64,000 nucleotides of DNA from Mallotus nudiflorus. Its lineage: Eukaryota > Streptophyta > Magnoliopsida > Malpighiales > Euphorbiaceae. The stretch is from positions 1,550,001-1,614,000 of the forward strand of contig CANTUR010000069.1 in the NCBI GenBank assembly GCA_947683625.1, given 5' to 3'. Numbering within the stretch: the stretch's first letter is position 1; each line of letters starts with the position of its first letter. The notes under the pieces are model-generated. The model was not told where the DNA came from. It saw only the letters and a list, made by a program, of their open reading frames with translations, and did no database searches. The position numbers were made by a program, and so were the translations under genes. Shown piece after piece: positions 23,028-35,619 of the stretch.

Positions 23028-24464
23028 TGTAGTGTTCAAAACCCACAAGCGCAAGGATTGTGAATTGTAATACAAAAGATATAGTTCCCATGAGGATTGT
23101 ATATTGAGTACTAATATCCCTATTATGATCTTAGCTAGCAAATCAATAAAGCAATTTAAAAAATAAAAATATTAATCTAAACAATTAAAACTAAGAGAAA
23201 ATCAAATGCTAAAAATATAGAGCTTAGGTTTAGTTTCACTATTCCAATAAGATCATGAACATTTAATTATTAAACACTTTGATTTCTATTAAGGGTAATT
23301 GTTCTAAAATACCTAAAGACTCTCTCAATTTCAATTAAGCATGTCAAGATTAAGATTTCACATACTTTCATAATTAAGAAATTAATCGTAACTCATTAAG
23401 CTTCTTAATAATTATTTTATACCCGAAGAGCTTGCATACTCTCGTGGTCAAGTGGTTTAAGTCCTATGAGTCTAAAGCCAATAAATTCTCCTAACTCTTA
23501 TTGGTGAATCTACTAATAAACATATAATCAATTGGGGCCTTAATTGAATACAAGACATGAAGAGCAACTCATAAAATTAACTGAAAATCAAATTAATAAA
23601 ACTTGTGTTAAATTACATCATAGAATAGCTACTCCTAGCCTAAACCCTAAAAAGAGTTTAGCAAAACATAGTTTTACAAACAATAAAATAAATCACAATA
23701 GAGTGCAGAAGAAGAATAGATAAAACTCGTTTAAGCGCCGCTTCAATCTTTAAACCCTTGTTTTCCTTCTTAAGCACTTGTTTATGGCTTTTCATGTTTC
23801 CTCCCAATGCAGAATCCATCCCCAAAACACTTCTTAACATTCCTTTTATAGGAAAACTTGATAGAAGACCTCTTAACCATTGAATTCCTCTTCCTTTTTC
23901 ACTTAGGAAAAAGTCACCTTTTCTTCGACAGACCCGTCGCACAACCATGTTGAGTTGGTGTGACATTAAAATTTCTGGCATAATTTTTAGCACAACCGTG
24001 CATGAGCTCAGACTCATATTGCAGAAGGTTGTACACTTTCAAACATGGCCGTGCTTGAAACCATGTCAAACTTTTAAAAATTTTTTAATTTAAATAAAAA
24101 GATGCACTAGCAGCAATGCACCTACATTGCACTTGTGTGACATGAAGCTTGCATTCTAGTAAATTGCACAAGCAACAACACAGGTGTGTACCGAACCGTG
24201 TTGCCTTTAACCTAATCTTCTTATGCAAATGCTTGATTTCTTTGCAATCCTTAGCTAGTTTCCTAAAGGAAAAAGAGAATTTTTGTTAACACTTGAATAA
24301 AATTCCTAATAGAAACAAATGAATTACAAAAATAAATAAAAACTCAATAAAATATCAAACCAAAATAAATCTTGTCTAGGCCTAATTCCTACCCAAATTA
24401 ATTTGAATATTTATACAAAAATCATTAAAATTCAACTAGATATATGTATATATTACACACATCA
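23028..24464 (-). repeat. LTR B (middle LTR)
   Basis: On + it runs from TGTAGTGTTCAAAACCCAC to ACACACATCA, 1437 bp. A minus-strand TATA box, CCTATAAAAGG, lies at about 23842-23852. It serves as 5' LTR for the 2.28-kb internal region and is followed on its right by a second, deleted internal region. Confidence 0.8.
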
Positions 24465-25022
24465 AATTCCCCTATATTAAAGCTTTGCTTATCCTCAAGC
24501 AAAAATCAAATTTGAAATTTAAAGACCAGCTCAACTACAACCAAAGAATTGCAGTTTCTAAAAAATGCAAGCTGATAACATCGAGACTAAAAAATGTTTA
24601 GTAAATAAGATAATTAGACAAAAATACATCAAATATGAAAAATTTACTAATCACAACCCAAAAACATAACTCTTTGAAATCCAATGAACATAACTCTAGA
24701 AAAAGAGCATTTAAGCTTATAATTTTTCTTTGAAAACAAAAATTGGCTATGAATGCATTTTTATGCTCCATTTCAAAATATCTTTTCTTTGTTTGATAAG
24801 TGCATTTTATGCTCTATCTCACCATTTTTTATTCTCTCTAATCACATCTTCCCACTCTTAGTCATCCCCTACCGTTCTCGTATTACTAAGCATGGATATG
24901 GCTAAGTGGGTCCTTTGGATACTCTTACTCTAATTGAACCATTGGAGTAGATTTAAAGCATAAAAATTTTGATTTAAGTACTACTCTTACCAAAGAAAAG
25001 ATAGAGCTATTTTTTTTAGAAT
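24465..25022 (-). other. remnant of a second internal region
   Basis: This matches the first 555 bases after LTR A (20750-21305) and then, right after a TTTTTTTTAGAATTA string, jumps into LTR C. A single deletion removed the rest of the internal region together with about 85 bases of LTR C. The shared 3' module is at 24853-24952. Confidence 0.65.
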
Positions 25023-26327
25023 TAAGGCTTACTAATATATCCCTACTTATGATCTTAGCTAGAAAGTCAATAAAGCAATATAAAAAATCAAAATATAAAT
25101 ATAAATAATTAAAACTAAGAGAAGATCAAATGATAAAAACATAGAGCATATGTTTAGTTTCATTATTCCAGTAAGATCATGAACACTTAATTATTAAAAT
25201 ACCTAAAGACTCTCTCAACTTCAATTAAGGATGTCAAGATTAAGATTTCACCTACTCTTGTGATTAAGAAATTAATCCTAACTCATTAAGCTTCTTAATA
25301 ATTATTTTATCCTTGAAGAGCTTGCCTACTCTCGTGGTTGAATGGTCTAAATCTAATAAATTCTCCTAACTCTCATTAGTGAATCTACGCTTAAATATGA
25401 AATCAATTGGGTCTTTAATTGAATACAAGACATGAAGAGTAACTCATACAATTAACTTAAAATCAAATTAATAAAACTTGTGTTCAATCACATCATAGAA
25501 TAGTTACTCCTAGCATAAACCCTAAAAAGAGTTTAGCCAAATATAATTTTATAAACAGTAAAATAAATAACAATAGAGTGAAGAAGAAAAATTGATAAAC
25601 CTCATTTAAGTGCTACTTCAATCTTTAAACCCTTGTTTTCCTTTTTAAGCTCTTATTTATGGCTTTTGATGTTTAGTCCCAATGTAGAATCCATCCCCAA
25701 AACACTTCTTAACACCCTTTTTTATTGGAAAACTTGATAGAAGACCTTTTAACCCTTGAATTCTTATTCCTTTTTTGGTTTAGGGAAAAGTCTTCTTTTC
25801 TTTAACACACCCACCACACAATCGTGTTAAGCTAGTGTGACATTAAACTTTTTAGCACAACCGTGCATGAGTTCAGATTTAGATTCTAGAAGGTTGCACA
25901 CTTTCAAACATAAACGTACTTGAAATCGTGTCACACTTTCAAAGCTTCTTCAAATCGAACAAAAAGATGCATCAGCAACAACACACCCATGTTGTACCTG
26001 TGAGGCATGAATCTTGCATTTTGGTAGATTACACAGACAATGACATAGGTGTGTGCTAAACCATGTTGCCCTTAACATTATCTTCTTATGAAATTCCTTT
26101 ATTTCTTTAGAATCCTTAGCTAGTTTCCTAAGGGAAAAAGAGAATATTTGTTAACATTTGAATAAAATTCCTAGTAGAAACAAATTAATTACAAAAAAAT
26201 AAAAAGTGAATAAAATATCAAACTAAAATAATTCTTATTTAGGCCTTGTTCCTACCTAAATTAATTTGAATATTTATATAAAACTCTTTAAATTCAACTC
26301 AAATACATGTAAAGATTACACACATTA
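25023..26327 (-). repeat. LTR C (truncated 5' LTR)
   Basis: It aligns with LTR B from about LTR position 87 to the far end, on + ending in TTACACACATTA. The first ~85 bases of the + orientation (the sense 3' end) are missing. CTTGG follows, then host sequence. Confidence 0.75.
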
Positions 26328-26592
26328 CTTGGGTGACTTAGGAAAAAATTAGGGAAAGAGAGAAAATACTTAACTAGAAAACCTTAGAAGGCTAGTTAGG
26401 GATAGGGGTAACCTCAAGTTTGAAATATGTATAAATGCACCTATGCTTTTCTTAAATGATTTTAGTGAAATGAGAATGATTGCCAATTTATGCAAAATGT
26501 CTTTAAAAAAGTGCAATACGTTTTTGCATCATGAATTGCATCAAAGCATGCTTAGCATTTTCTTTCATTACATAACCATGATTCTATTAGTA
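26328..26592 (+). other. 3' non-coding region of Tat host 1, right part
   Basis: GTGACTTAGGAAAAAATTAGGG and the following CCTTAGAAGGCTAGTTAGGG resemble the non-coding tail after the pol of Tat elements and continue the sequence cut at 19321. No open frame is visible. Confidence 0.45.
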
Positions 26593-28301
26593 TAGGTAGT
26601 ATGCCCTAGAGGCCAACCATATATTTTGACATTACAAATAATCCCAAATGGCAATAAAATATTCATTTAAATAAAGTGTTTGTTGATTTGATTATTTATC
26701 CATTAGCATAATATTAAATAAATTTATTACCAAGAGGTGATAATATGAGTTATAGATTTATTTAGTACATATGCTAAAAAAAAGTTCATTTTCGACTAAT
26801 TAATGTTTGGGTAATATTAATTAGACTATCACCTCTATTTATTTTCCTTGATTAGTATATGATACTAATAGTGGGAGGCAGTTAGTCTCATGATACTTGA
26901 TATGAGTTATCATAATAGACATTTGATTACTCATGTTATGGGTGGATCAAACATGATGTGAGTTTTATGATTGTGTGGATATTCATTTATAGTCAATAAT
27001 CCTAATCTAGGTCATAATGGTGTATATAGTCCTTTGACCTGAGGTGACATAGTCATCCCCATTTAAGTGGTTAGGGTTTGTTACTATTTACATACCTGTG
27101 TAATCACACATTAGTATATGGCATGTAGTGGCTCTAATTAGTTAAATGTAAGGATAAGTGTTCGACCAAGATGGGATTCATTGCTTAGAGTGAACTAGGA
27201 CAAGATCCTATGCTATCTAAGTTTGTTCTTGATGAATAAGTTCCTGGCCAGGACAAACATAATAGTTTGGAAAAGTTTCAGTACTATAAAGGTGTTTCTA
27301 GTATTTGTTATATTTTATCAAGAATAGAACTAGAGATGAGGTCGTATGATAAAACTATTAGAGTTTGATTGAACCAGGACTCTAGGCTATATCAGGATCT
27401 TCTAATAAAGGGAGTTTAGTGCATGGTAATTATGACTAAAAGGTTTGTGTGAATCAATACATGCATTCATTTCTAATTGGGTAGTTGTTATATCAATGCT
27501 AGGGATTACTCATAACTTATGAGAACTAAATGTTTATAATTGAGATTTTCATATTTAGAATTGAAAGAGTTTCAAATAATATCAAGTGTTGATATTATCT
27601 TCTCATTGCCAATTAGACATGAACCTAGTAAGTTACACCTAAAAGAGTTTTGCTAAATCATCATTAATATTAATCTAATTATTGATTAAAGAGTTTAATC
27701 AATTAATTAAGATTAATAGAATTAGATTTATGCTTTAAGCTTCTATCATATTATGAAATCTAATTCAATTAATGGTTTAATTATTAATTAATACTTAATT
27801 AACATGAGATATTAGTTGAAGTATTAAATTAAATAATAAATGTTGTCTATAATTGGACTTGGATTAATGACACAAGTTGTATGGGCCTAGGCCCAAAAGG
27901 GTTTTGGACCAAAGATTAGTCCAAGATATTGAGAAAGCCCATGAACGTAGTCTAAGCCCATTTGGTTTTATGGATTGGCCTTGGGCCATATGTTGGCCCA
28001 ATTACCAAGCCCAAGTCCATACAAATTGATGTGGTCAAATTTGTCACGTTAGACACATTATCTTTTATGTGTAAATTTTTTACTACGAGATATTTGGCAT
28101 ATTAGGCACATTATATCTTAAGTGTATAATGTTGACCTTGGCTAAATTAAAGATTAGGGTTTAGTGATTTGTGTAGAGAATGTATGTAGACATATACAAG
28201 AAATGTATTCAATTCTCTACATACTTATTTCTTATACAAGTTGTATACCTATCATGATGAGTTGTGTACATGTGATGTAAGCAATGAAGTCATTAGGGTT
28301 T

Positions 28302-28347
<46 letters not shown>

Positions 28348-28850
28348 TTACCTAAGAAGTGTTCTATAAGGTTATATGGTTAGAGACATATATACCAAAA
28401 ATAGACACAACATATATACAACATAAACCCTAGTGTTCTTGAAAGGAGATTAAGTTAGTGCAAGATTTGTGAGGGTCATTTAAGAGGGCAATTATTACTA
28501 ACTAAATTAAGGTAAGAAGGTGATTGGAAAAGCTTTGGTATTTAAAGCTAGAGGCCTCGCACTTGGGAGGCCAAAGCATTTGATTCAAGAGTCGAACTAA
28601 ATAATCCATTGCTTGTAGAATACTTATGGTCTACATCAAACTTAGGAGTTGGTAAGTTTTCTTAAACTTAAAATGCAAAATGGATCTACAGGAATGGAAA
28701 TCTTCATATGATGAAGGGTTATGAAAGTAAAATTTTTGAAATTATACCCTATATAAGGCTTGTGCTCACCACACTTAAATGGTGCATAACCATTTCCTTT
28801 TAGATTCTTACCATCTTTTCTGAAATTTCTCCTCCAGATCAACCACTATT
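26593..28850 (+). repeat. copia-type LTR sequence, probably solo or truncated
   Basis: The left end GGTAGTATGCCCTAGAGGCC resembles the start of a common class of plant copia LTRs, and is a distant relative of the copia LTR sense start at 53551 and 45912 (TGTTAGTGATATGCACTAGG). The block is non-coding. It has a TA-rich promoter-like tract near 28306 and a right part with the LTR-like string TTGGTAAGTTTTCTTAAACTT. The right boundary is uncertain and I see no partner LTR, primer site or target duplication. Confidence 0.4.
28306..28338. repeat. (TA)n microsatellite within the LTR-like block
   Basis: About 16 TA units followed by ACACACA. It occupies the place where an LTR TATA box would be expected. 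Confidence 0.9.
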
Positions 28851-28879
28851 ATTGAAGCCTAAAAAAACCCAACTAGGTG

Positions 28880-29005
28880 TGAAGAGTTCCAAAAGGAGAT
28901 GCCTTAGGCAAAAGAAGGAAGAAAAAAATATAGATAAGTACAAAAAGCTCCGAAAGGAGATGCCATGGGCAAAAGAGGGAAAAATAAAAGAGGCAGACAA
29001 TAGCA
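28880..29005 (+). repeat. imperfect tandem duplication, unit about 68 bp
   Basis: GTTCCAAAAGGAGATGCC (28888) recurs as GCTCCGAAAGGAGATGCC (28947), each followed by a GGCAAAAGA(A/G)GGA string. A short Lys-rich frame, 28852-29061, spans it and shows no known domain. Confidence 0.5.
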
Positions 29006-29250
29006 ATGGCAAACATCAAACGAATGTAGGGAAAGCATCAAACATACAACAAGAAGCATAAACACTACAGTCATTATCATACATGTATTGTACAATACAT
29101 ATGATATAGATGCCTAAATACAACACCCAGAATCCATGACTTCGGGAATATAATGCAATAAAGCAACCACAAGCCAAAAAAGCCCTACACCTAGCCCCTA
29201 AAACAACTACATTAGTTGTGGCTGCCATCAGGAGCAAACATCTATCATAC

Positions 29251-29358
29251 TCAAGCATCCCTATCATATAATCCAAGCTCCTCGTCATCCATCATAAAGG
29301 ATGCTAACTATGATTCCAACTTGCCAATTTGATCACGATAAGCTATACACTCTCGCTC
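29251..29358 (-). pseudogene. minus-strand coding remnant, unassigned
   Basis: The minus strand reads ERECIAYRDQIGKLES, a stop, then LASFMMDDEELGLYDRDA and a final stop at 29251. Sense and composition look like a coiled-coil C-terminus. Its place after a Tat pol and its antisense orientation would suit the antisense frame known in some Tat elements, but the link is inference. It could be chance. Confidence 0.3.
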
Positions 29359-29439
29359 CCAGTCACAACTAGTAAGGAGCTATTCGGCTTGCATTACATA
29401 AAAATTGCATGTCATACATTCATAAATACATAAAACATG

Positions 29440-29768
29440 TGTATAAATAAATAGGTACAATGAAAGAAGGCAAAACCTCTTATTGCTTCTAAACTCCAAA
29501 AAATGCTACTGCACACTCCTTACGACAGTGTACTAGTTCAAAGCAGTAGAAATAGGGATCGACAAAGAACAAGCAAAAAAGTCAAACAATAGATAAATAA
29601 GCAAATAAGTCAAATAAGTCAAACACAATGTCATGTGAACCTATAGGGTTGCACTGTTAGTTATATCACTATTCAAGTAATCATCATAATACATAATGAT
29701 AATGAAAAATGCCACTTTATTAAATAAAATTATAAAGTCAAAACATGGTCATACATGATTGACCTACA
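29440..29768 (-). repeat. copia-LTR-like start, minus orientation
   Basis: Read on minus from 29768 the sequence is TGTAGGTCAATCATGTATG with a following TTGACTTTATAA string. It parallels the sense start of the copia LTR at 53551 (ACTAGGTCAATCAT... ATTGACTTTCTTA). The other end is not recognisable. The + sequence from 29772 is again gag of a Tat element. Confidence 0.35.
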
Positions 29769-29771
29769 CTT

Positions 29772-29819
29772 AGATTAACTAAAACTTCTTCTTCCACTTT
29801 CACCATATGGCCGATCACA
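29772..29819 (+). pseudogene. Tat host 2: gag piece left of the nested insertions
   Basis: Forty-eight bases (AGATTAACTAAAAC ... CCACTTTCACCATATGGCCGATCACA) align with 9294-9341 of Tat host 1 (the Cys/His-like gag segment). The continuation of the same gag is found at 41505-41581 and after 62896, so two large elements separate the pieces. Confidence 0.6.
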
Positions 29820-31983
29820 TGTAAGCACCCAATTTCGGGATGCAATTGTGCACACATACGATGAAAGACCCTCTGATGAAAATCTAATTTAGAATTAATT
29901 TCTAATGTCGAGTTTTGCGATTTAAAGGACTAAATTGCTACATTTTGTGGATTTAATTGCAAAATTTTTTTTAGGGATTTAATTGCAAAAATTAGAAACA
30001 TATCAGGATCCTTTTTTTTTAATTTAAAAAAAGAAAATGTGGTCGGCCGACATTTAATGTCGACTAACAATGTGTAATGTTGACTGACATTGCATAATGC
30101 TACTCGACATTATGAGATGAAAATCGGCATTCTAGAATGTTGATTTTTGCTAAAAAGTGATTTTTTACTTTGAAATTTGATTTTTTCGTAATTTTCAATT
30201 TTTTTCATTGGTTTAGGACACCACATATTCCTGCGGGTGTGAGTCTTTGATTTTTTCAAAACTTAATTTTGAAAGTTCAAAAATTAAAAATCCAACGTAA
30301 CTTCCCTACATGATCGCAGGGTTAGAGGTTGCTAGGTCTGGCTTTAAAAGCTAGAGGGGGGAGGCTGTGGAAACCCTAGAGAGAGAGTAGAGTTAGAGAG
30401 GCATAGTTTATAAAAAACCTAGAGAAGCAAAGGGGCTATGAGAAAAAACAGAGAGAGGTAAAAAGAAAACCCTAATTAGCTACTTCAAAGAAAAAGTATG
30501 GGTTGAAAAACACAGACCTTCTACTGCATGTTTTAAATCAACAAAAATAGATTATTTATTTTTAAAAGTCCAAAAACTCAAGGAAAAAACAATAGAGTCA
30601 ATCTCAAAATGGTGACAATCCTAATCTGACGGGGCATTCAAACAACATTTGCATTACATCTTCTACTATTTTATTTTCTTTATTTTGATTTGATTTCTTT
30701 ATTTTATTTCTTGAGTGATTCATTACTGATTAGCTTTTTTCATTTTTTTATTGGTGTCTTGTGGTGCTCCAGATGTGAGGTTGGTGATATGAGATTTTGG
30801 CAGTATTAAAGAATCCATGGGATGCCATGGATTGAGTTTTGTGAAATCTTCGTAGAATTTAGGATTTATTATTTTCTGTAGTATTTTTTTCATGGCTTTT
30901 TATTCAGTTGTAATTAATTTGCTTTAATTTCTTGCACTATAGTTTGTAATAGCTCCAATAGAGGGAAATTAGTGGAATTTTAATTCTTTGCACAAAAAAT
31001 TGATTAGTAATCTAGGCTAAATTTAGTAAAATTCAATTAAAATCAATGATGGTAGTAGATTAATTTTAGGTTGCATGAAAGTGAATTAGAGTTAGAAAAA
31101 TCATATAAAATTATTGTTTTGATTTATTTTTAGTATGGTTGTTGAATTGGGCTTGTTTTTATATTTTTTATCTCTTTGGGCCTTAAGCCCATAGTAGGGT
31201 TAACCCATTTCAAAAATAGGCTTAAAAATAGTTTTTAGGTTTTAATTAATTTAGAATTAATTTAGGCCCATTTAGTTTAACTAGATTTAGGCCCACTTTT
31301 TAATTAACAAAATTAACTTATACTATAGTCCAGCCCATTAATTTTGTTTCTTTTAAAATAAATAGACTTAGGCTCCATTTTTATCTGAGTTAAAATTAAA
31401 TTAGATTTAGGCCTACTTAATAATATAATTTTTTCTTTAAAATTAGTTGACAATAGGCCCATTTCCTTAGTTAATTAAAACAAGTAGATGTAGGCTCACT
31501 AATTCAATTAAAATGTAGGCCCATCTCAAGTCCATTTTACTTGTAAATAAAATACATAGAATTAACTAACTTCAATTAATAAAATTAATCCAGTTTAGAC
31601 ATAGGGATGCTACCTTTTGTATGCATTTTTACATGTAATTTTATGACTTATTGCCTTTAGGTTAAATGAATGTTTAATTAAGGTTAAAATAAAATTGCAT
31701 GTAATTAGAGAATAAGAAAGTAATTCATAAAGTAATTTTAAATGAACATAAGATTGAAAGAAATTAGTATTCCGTTCTAGGAATCTCCTAGTTGTGCTAT
31801 TAGTTTTCATTTAGAGAATCAAGTACCACCAAAATGATTTATCCCAATAATTACCTTGGGTGTGACTCCTCATCTCCACACCATGTCTTTGTGACAATGG
31901 TTAGTATGTTCTTGAAGGCCCAGAGCCCAAACAGTGTCACGGTTACTAAAATCTTGGGCACACACTAAGCCTTGCCTTCTACA
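29820..31983 (+). repeat. 5' LTR of the pol-less Tat element
   Basis: It runs from TGTAAGCACCCAATTTCGGG to GCCTTGCCTTCTACA and aligns along its length with 39337-41504. By eye the two differ far more than the copia LTRs do, so the insertion is older. Region 30045-30150 is a field of palindromic CGACATT/AATGTCGA units. Confidence 0.85.
30045..30150. repeat. U3 field of palindromic CATT/AATG units
   Basis: About five units of roughly 21 bases, each shaped (C/G)RCATT..AATGYYGA, for example CGACATTTAATGTCG. The other LTR carries the counterpart at about 39565-39670 with CGGCATTCTAAAGTGCC. Confidence 0.6.
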
Positions 31984-31984
31984 G

Positions 31985-32003
31985 TGGTGATTCCACTGGG
32001 GAT
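31985..32003 (+). other. primer-binding site, Tat/Ogre type
   Basis: TGGTGATTCCACTGGGGAT follows the LTR after one base. It resembles the TGGCGACTCCACTGGGGA site of Tat/Ogre elements, reported to pair with tRNA-Arg (recalled, not checked). Confidence 0.65.
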
Positions 32004-32753
32004 AAAAGATATTAATCATACTTCTATTCTTTAGAATTATTTAATTAATTTTTTTTCTTGCATTCATTCTGCATGTTTTATGATTCCACTAGCTTTATGG
32101 AGTTGTAAATTGGCTAACCATCACTCTTAGACTTAACTCGGTTCAAGAGAGATTACCAGGCTCATTTGACCAGAGTCTATAACCCAAGTCCTAAAGGGGG
32201 GTAATCTTCTCTCGAGTTTACAAAGGATGCTGGGCCCTTTTGACCTTGGCCTATAACTTAAGTCTTAAGGGAGGTTATCTTGCTAAGGGAACCTTGACTT
32301 TTCATCGGACTCTAACCATATTTAATGGTTTAGTTACCTCCCTAAGGATCTACCTAAATTTCTTGTGTATGTTGCCATGAGGTATTTCTATCTATAAAAG
32401 CCTAAGCCCATACTTTAAAGAGCCCATATAGGCTAATAAAGATTGGGCTAGACCTTTATACTTAGAAATATTGTTTCCATGCTTTCATTGCTTTATAAGA
32501 GATTTGGTATGTGTTTCAGTTCTTGATATCCCTTGTTGATATTAAGGACAAGACAAAAATTCCTAGGAAAAGAGACTCACTATTGAACACGTGTGTGGGA
32601 GGAATAAGGTTGGAAGGATGAATGTTATACACTTGATTGATACTTGCTATTTGCTACTTGTTGCATAGCATGTGCATCATGCATTTCATCCATCACACTA
32701 ACACTTTGTTTTGCAGCCATCATTGATTCATTTGGGTCTTCTCGTATTTAAGG

Positions 32754-33955
32754 ATGAAAAAGTGGCAGACTAAGAATAATAGATTTAAGTCCTAAAGCCA
32801 TAGCAAAAGAGATCCTTAATAGACTGGAGAAGAGTCCTATTAATCTACTTTACTTGGAAATTGAACTAGCTCCAACTGAGCATATAGAAATGCAACAATA
32901 ACAAGGAGAGAACTGGACCTTAAATGACATCAAGGGAGTTTTGATGGATGACATAAGGCCTATGATGCAAGATGAAATAAAATAGGTTCTATCTGGATTG
33001 ATGCAAACTGCTGCTACTATTATACCACCACTTGTAATTGATCAACCACTTGCTGCTGCTACTATCCCAATTGCTTAAGATGCTCCACTTGTTACCAATA
33101 ATGCTGGGGGTAACCTGTTGCGAGAAACCCACCTGCTGTTAATGTGAAGCTTGAGGATGTTGAGAACTACATGATAGAAAAGGCAAAGAAGGAATCATTT
33201 GAATTGGTATAAGACCATGAGTCCAAGAAAATGCAAGCATTGACCTAGAATGTCCAAGATGGAAGACCTGATGAGAGGATAGGGCATCAGATATTCATTT
33301 TATTTTTATGACATGATGCAATTTGAGGAAGATAAGCTGCTTGATAAGTTCAAGATGCCATATATGTAGAAGTTTCATAGTATTGGAGACCCAAGAATCC
33401 AACTTAGTCAGTATACAAGTACTATGAGCACCACTAAGGCTCCTTTGTATGTAGTTACCAAGTTATTTGTACTATCCATAAAGAGTATGGCTATTAATTA
33501 GTATCATGGGTTAGAAAAGTCTATTTGAGTTGATTGGAGAGAAATGTGTACTACTTTTCTAAAGCCATATAACTATAATACGAGGCTTGAAGTGTCTATC
33601 AAGGATTTAGAATTGACCATGCAAAATCCTAATAATCATTTTCAGATTTTCTAACTAGATTCATGAATCAAGCAGGATTAATGAAAAAAAAGCTAGTTGG
33701 AAAGGATCATGTTAGGATGATATTTCGAAATGTGTCACTTCATTTAGTTGAAAGGTTGCAGATGATGTATCCCAAGACATTTGTAGACCTTTATGATGAT
33801 GGGTTACAAGCTGAGGAGATTGAAAGTGAGAAAAAGAAGATTGCTAAAAGCATCAGAGCAAGAAACTACCTAACTGGGGGCACACAGCAATGGAGCACTA
33901 GCTCGATAATGGAAGTGCATGTTGTTTAACAACTAAGGAGATTCTCCAATTTTAG
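32754..33955 (+). pseudogene. gag remnant of the pol-less Tat element
   Basis: From an ATG at 32754 the coding trace passes through several frames. Recognisable blocks are KFHSIGDPRIQLSQYTS (about 33370), WYHGLEKSI.VDWREMCTTFLKPY (about 33500), TRLEVSIKDLELTMQNPNNHF (about 33580) and the open stretch 33663-33929 (AGLMKKKLVGKDHVRMIFRNVS...MYPKTFVDLYDDGLQ). These follow the Tat/Ogre gag order, normally GTGDPxxHLxQY ... WYxxLExSIxxDWxEMCxAFLxQY ... LxDLExTKQxPNESF. Stops within blocks show it is inactive. Confidence 0.7.
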
Positions 33956-34260
33956 CTAACCTTTGTCAAAATTCTTAATGCACCTAATGCAAAAGGGCTT
34001 ACTTTAACCTTTACCTAATCAAACCCATCAAACCCAAACACCCCACATTATAACCAAAACAAGTACTGCAAATTCCATCAAAACCTCCAACACTCCACAG
34101 ATAATTGCAACCACCTCAAACATGAAATCCAAAAGCTTATACACTTTGGAAAGATCACAGATCCCAAAAAGCCAAGCATCATAAATAATCCTTCCCTAAA
34201 CTACTTAAATGTACTACCCCCAGCTACCATAATTATCAACTTAGAGTTAGAGAGGAAGAA

Positions 34261-34954
34261 ATGTTAAGCTCCTTAGAGGACCTAGACCTTAAAACCAATG
34301 AGAAATCTCCTAATGCCCCTAAAGATGTGGAAAGAGTAGAAGAGTTATTGGGTCAGCCTTTAGGCAAGTTCGACTATAATGTGTTTTACACTAAACCACC
34401 TTCGTTTGACATATCCTTTGAGTCGATTGTGCCTATAGGATGGGGCAATGAGCTCGATGATGAGAAGTTGCTATACAACAAAGAAAAATGCACATTTGAG
34501 GTATATAAAAATGAAGTCATGGAGAAAATTGGCAAGAAGATGCAAGAATAGTTGTTATGTCAGCCGCTTGAAGGACAACCACTATGAGACTCAGCATCCC
34601 TATAATCTAGAATAGGAAATAAATCTTCTTATTGCTTTCTTTAAATAAAATTATAGTTTCTTTAGAACTTCTTTTGTTTTAGTGATCAGTGATAAGAATT
34701 TTGATCATGCTTACTTATGTAATGTCCATCCTAATGGTATTGTGCATTATGATATCGATCACATATGCATATTTAACATAAATTCAATTCAATTAGATTC
34801 ATTTAGCATGGGCACAAATGCAAATTCAAAGAACATTCATATATCACATAATGTAACTTTTGAAGATAGAAAATTTGAGGAAAAAATAAAAAGAATAATA
34901 GAAAAAGATAAAAGAGAGAAAAGAAAGAAAAAAGAACATAGAGGTAAAAATTAG
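34261..34954 (+). pseudogene. gag C-terminal and pol-linker remnant with RT deleted
   Basis: The frame 34261-34551 contains LGQPLGKFDYNVFYTKPPS...IVPIGWGNELDDEKLL, matching the gag-protease linker of the two Tat hosts. The frame 34682-34954 has CNVHPNGIVHYDIDHICIFNI, equivalent to the protease-RT linker at 11390 (VFPDGSVHCIDQNISIFDI). The protease core between them and the whole RT after them are gone; the second frame ends in a Lys/Arg/Glu-rich tail of no known domain. Confidence 0.6.
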
Positions 34955-35619
34955 AGAGAAAAAATGTAGGACTAACAAATAATAGGAGTTGTATTCTGTG
35001 ATGTAATAAATTTTTGTTCAAATACTACATACTCATCTTTATCTTACTACATAAGTATTTGAAAGCTAAATCAGAGCTATGAGATTACTATTTTAGTTAT
35101 GGTTTTGTCTATAAGCTTAGTGTCCCCATGTACCTTGGGAATTCAGATGGCTCAATAACTTATGTTGCAACCCATACCTTGTAACTATGATTAATCATTG
35201 CACTAGTATCAAGCCTCATGTTCAGCTCAAGAGTTCTTCAAAGAGCAAGTCCATTTGATTTCATCAGCAAGAACTAGCTTTAGTCAGTTCACCCACTCCT
35301 TTGCATCTTCAATGCATAAGATTATAACTAATAGGGTTAGTAAGTCAAAGAATCAACAACAATAATGAACGAACTAGGTCTCTTCCATATGAAAGAAAAA
35401 AAAGACTGCTAGAATAGTGTGAATGAATCCAAAATGAAACCGGGGGAAAATGTAGCTCTTAGGGAAAATTGTGAAACAGTAAGCCTGCATTCAAAGAGTG
35501 AAGATGGATGCTAAAGTATAAGAGCTAGTACAGGAGATCTCAAAGCAGAAAGAAGCATACAAATACATCGGGTATTACACCAAAGTAATAGCAAAAAGAA
35601 AAGTTCAACAGTGAATCGA

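Larger units (their letters stand above)
19322..26327 (-). mobile_element. composite minus-strand Ty3/gypsy-like element with three LTRs, no pol
   Basis: Sense order on minus: LTR C (3'-truncated), a 558-bp leftover of the internal 3' end, LTR B, a 2.28-kb internal region with a gag-like fragment, and LTR A. This is the LTR-internal-LTR-internal-LTR product of recombination between LTR elements, with the first internal region mostly deleted. Flanks CATGG (19317-19321) and CTTGG (26328-26332) look like one target duplication with a single A/T change. Host 3' non-coding sequence lies on both sides. The lack of RT and integrase makes it a LARD-like passenger. Confidence 0.7.
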
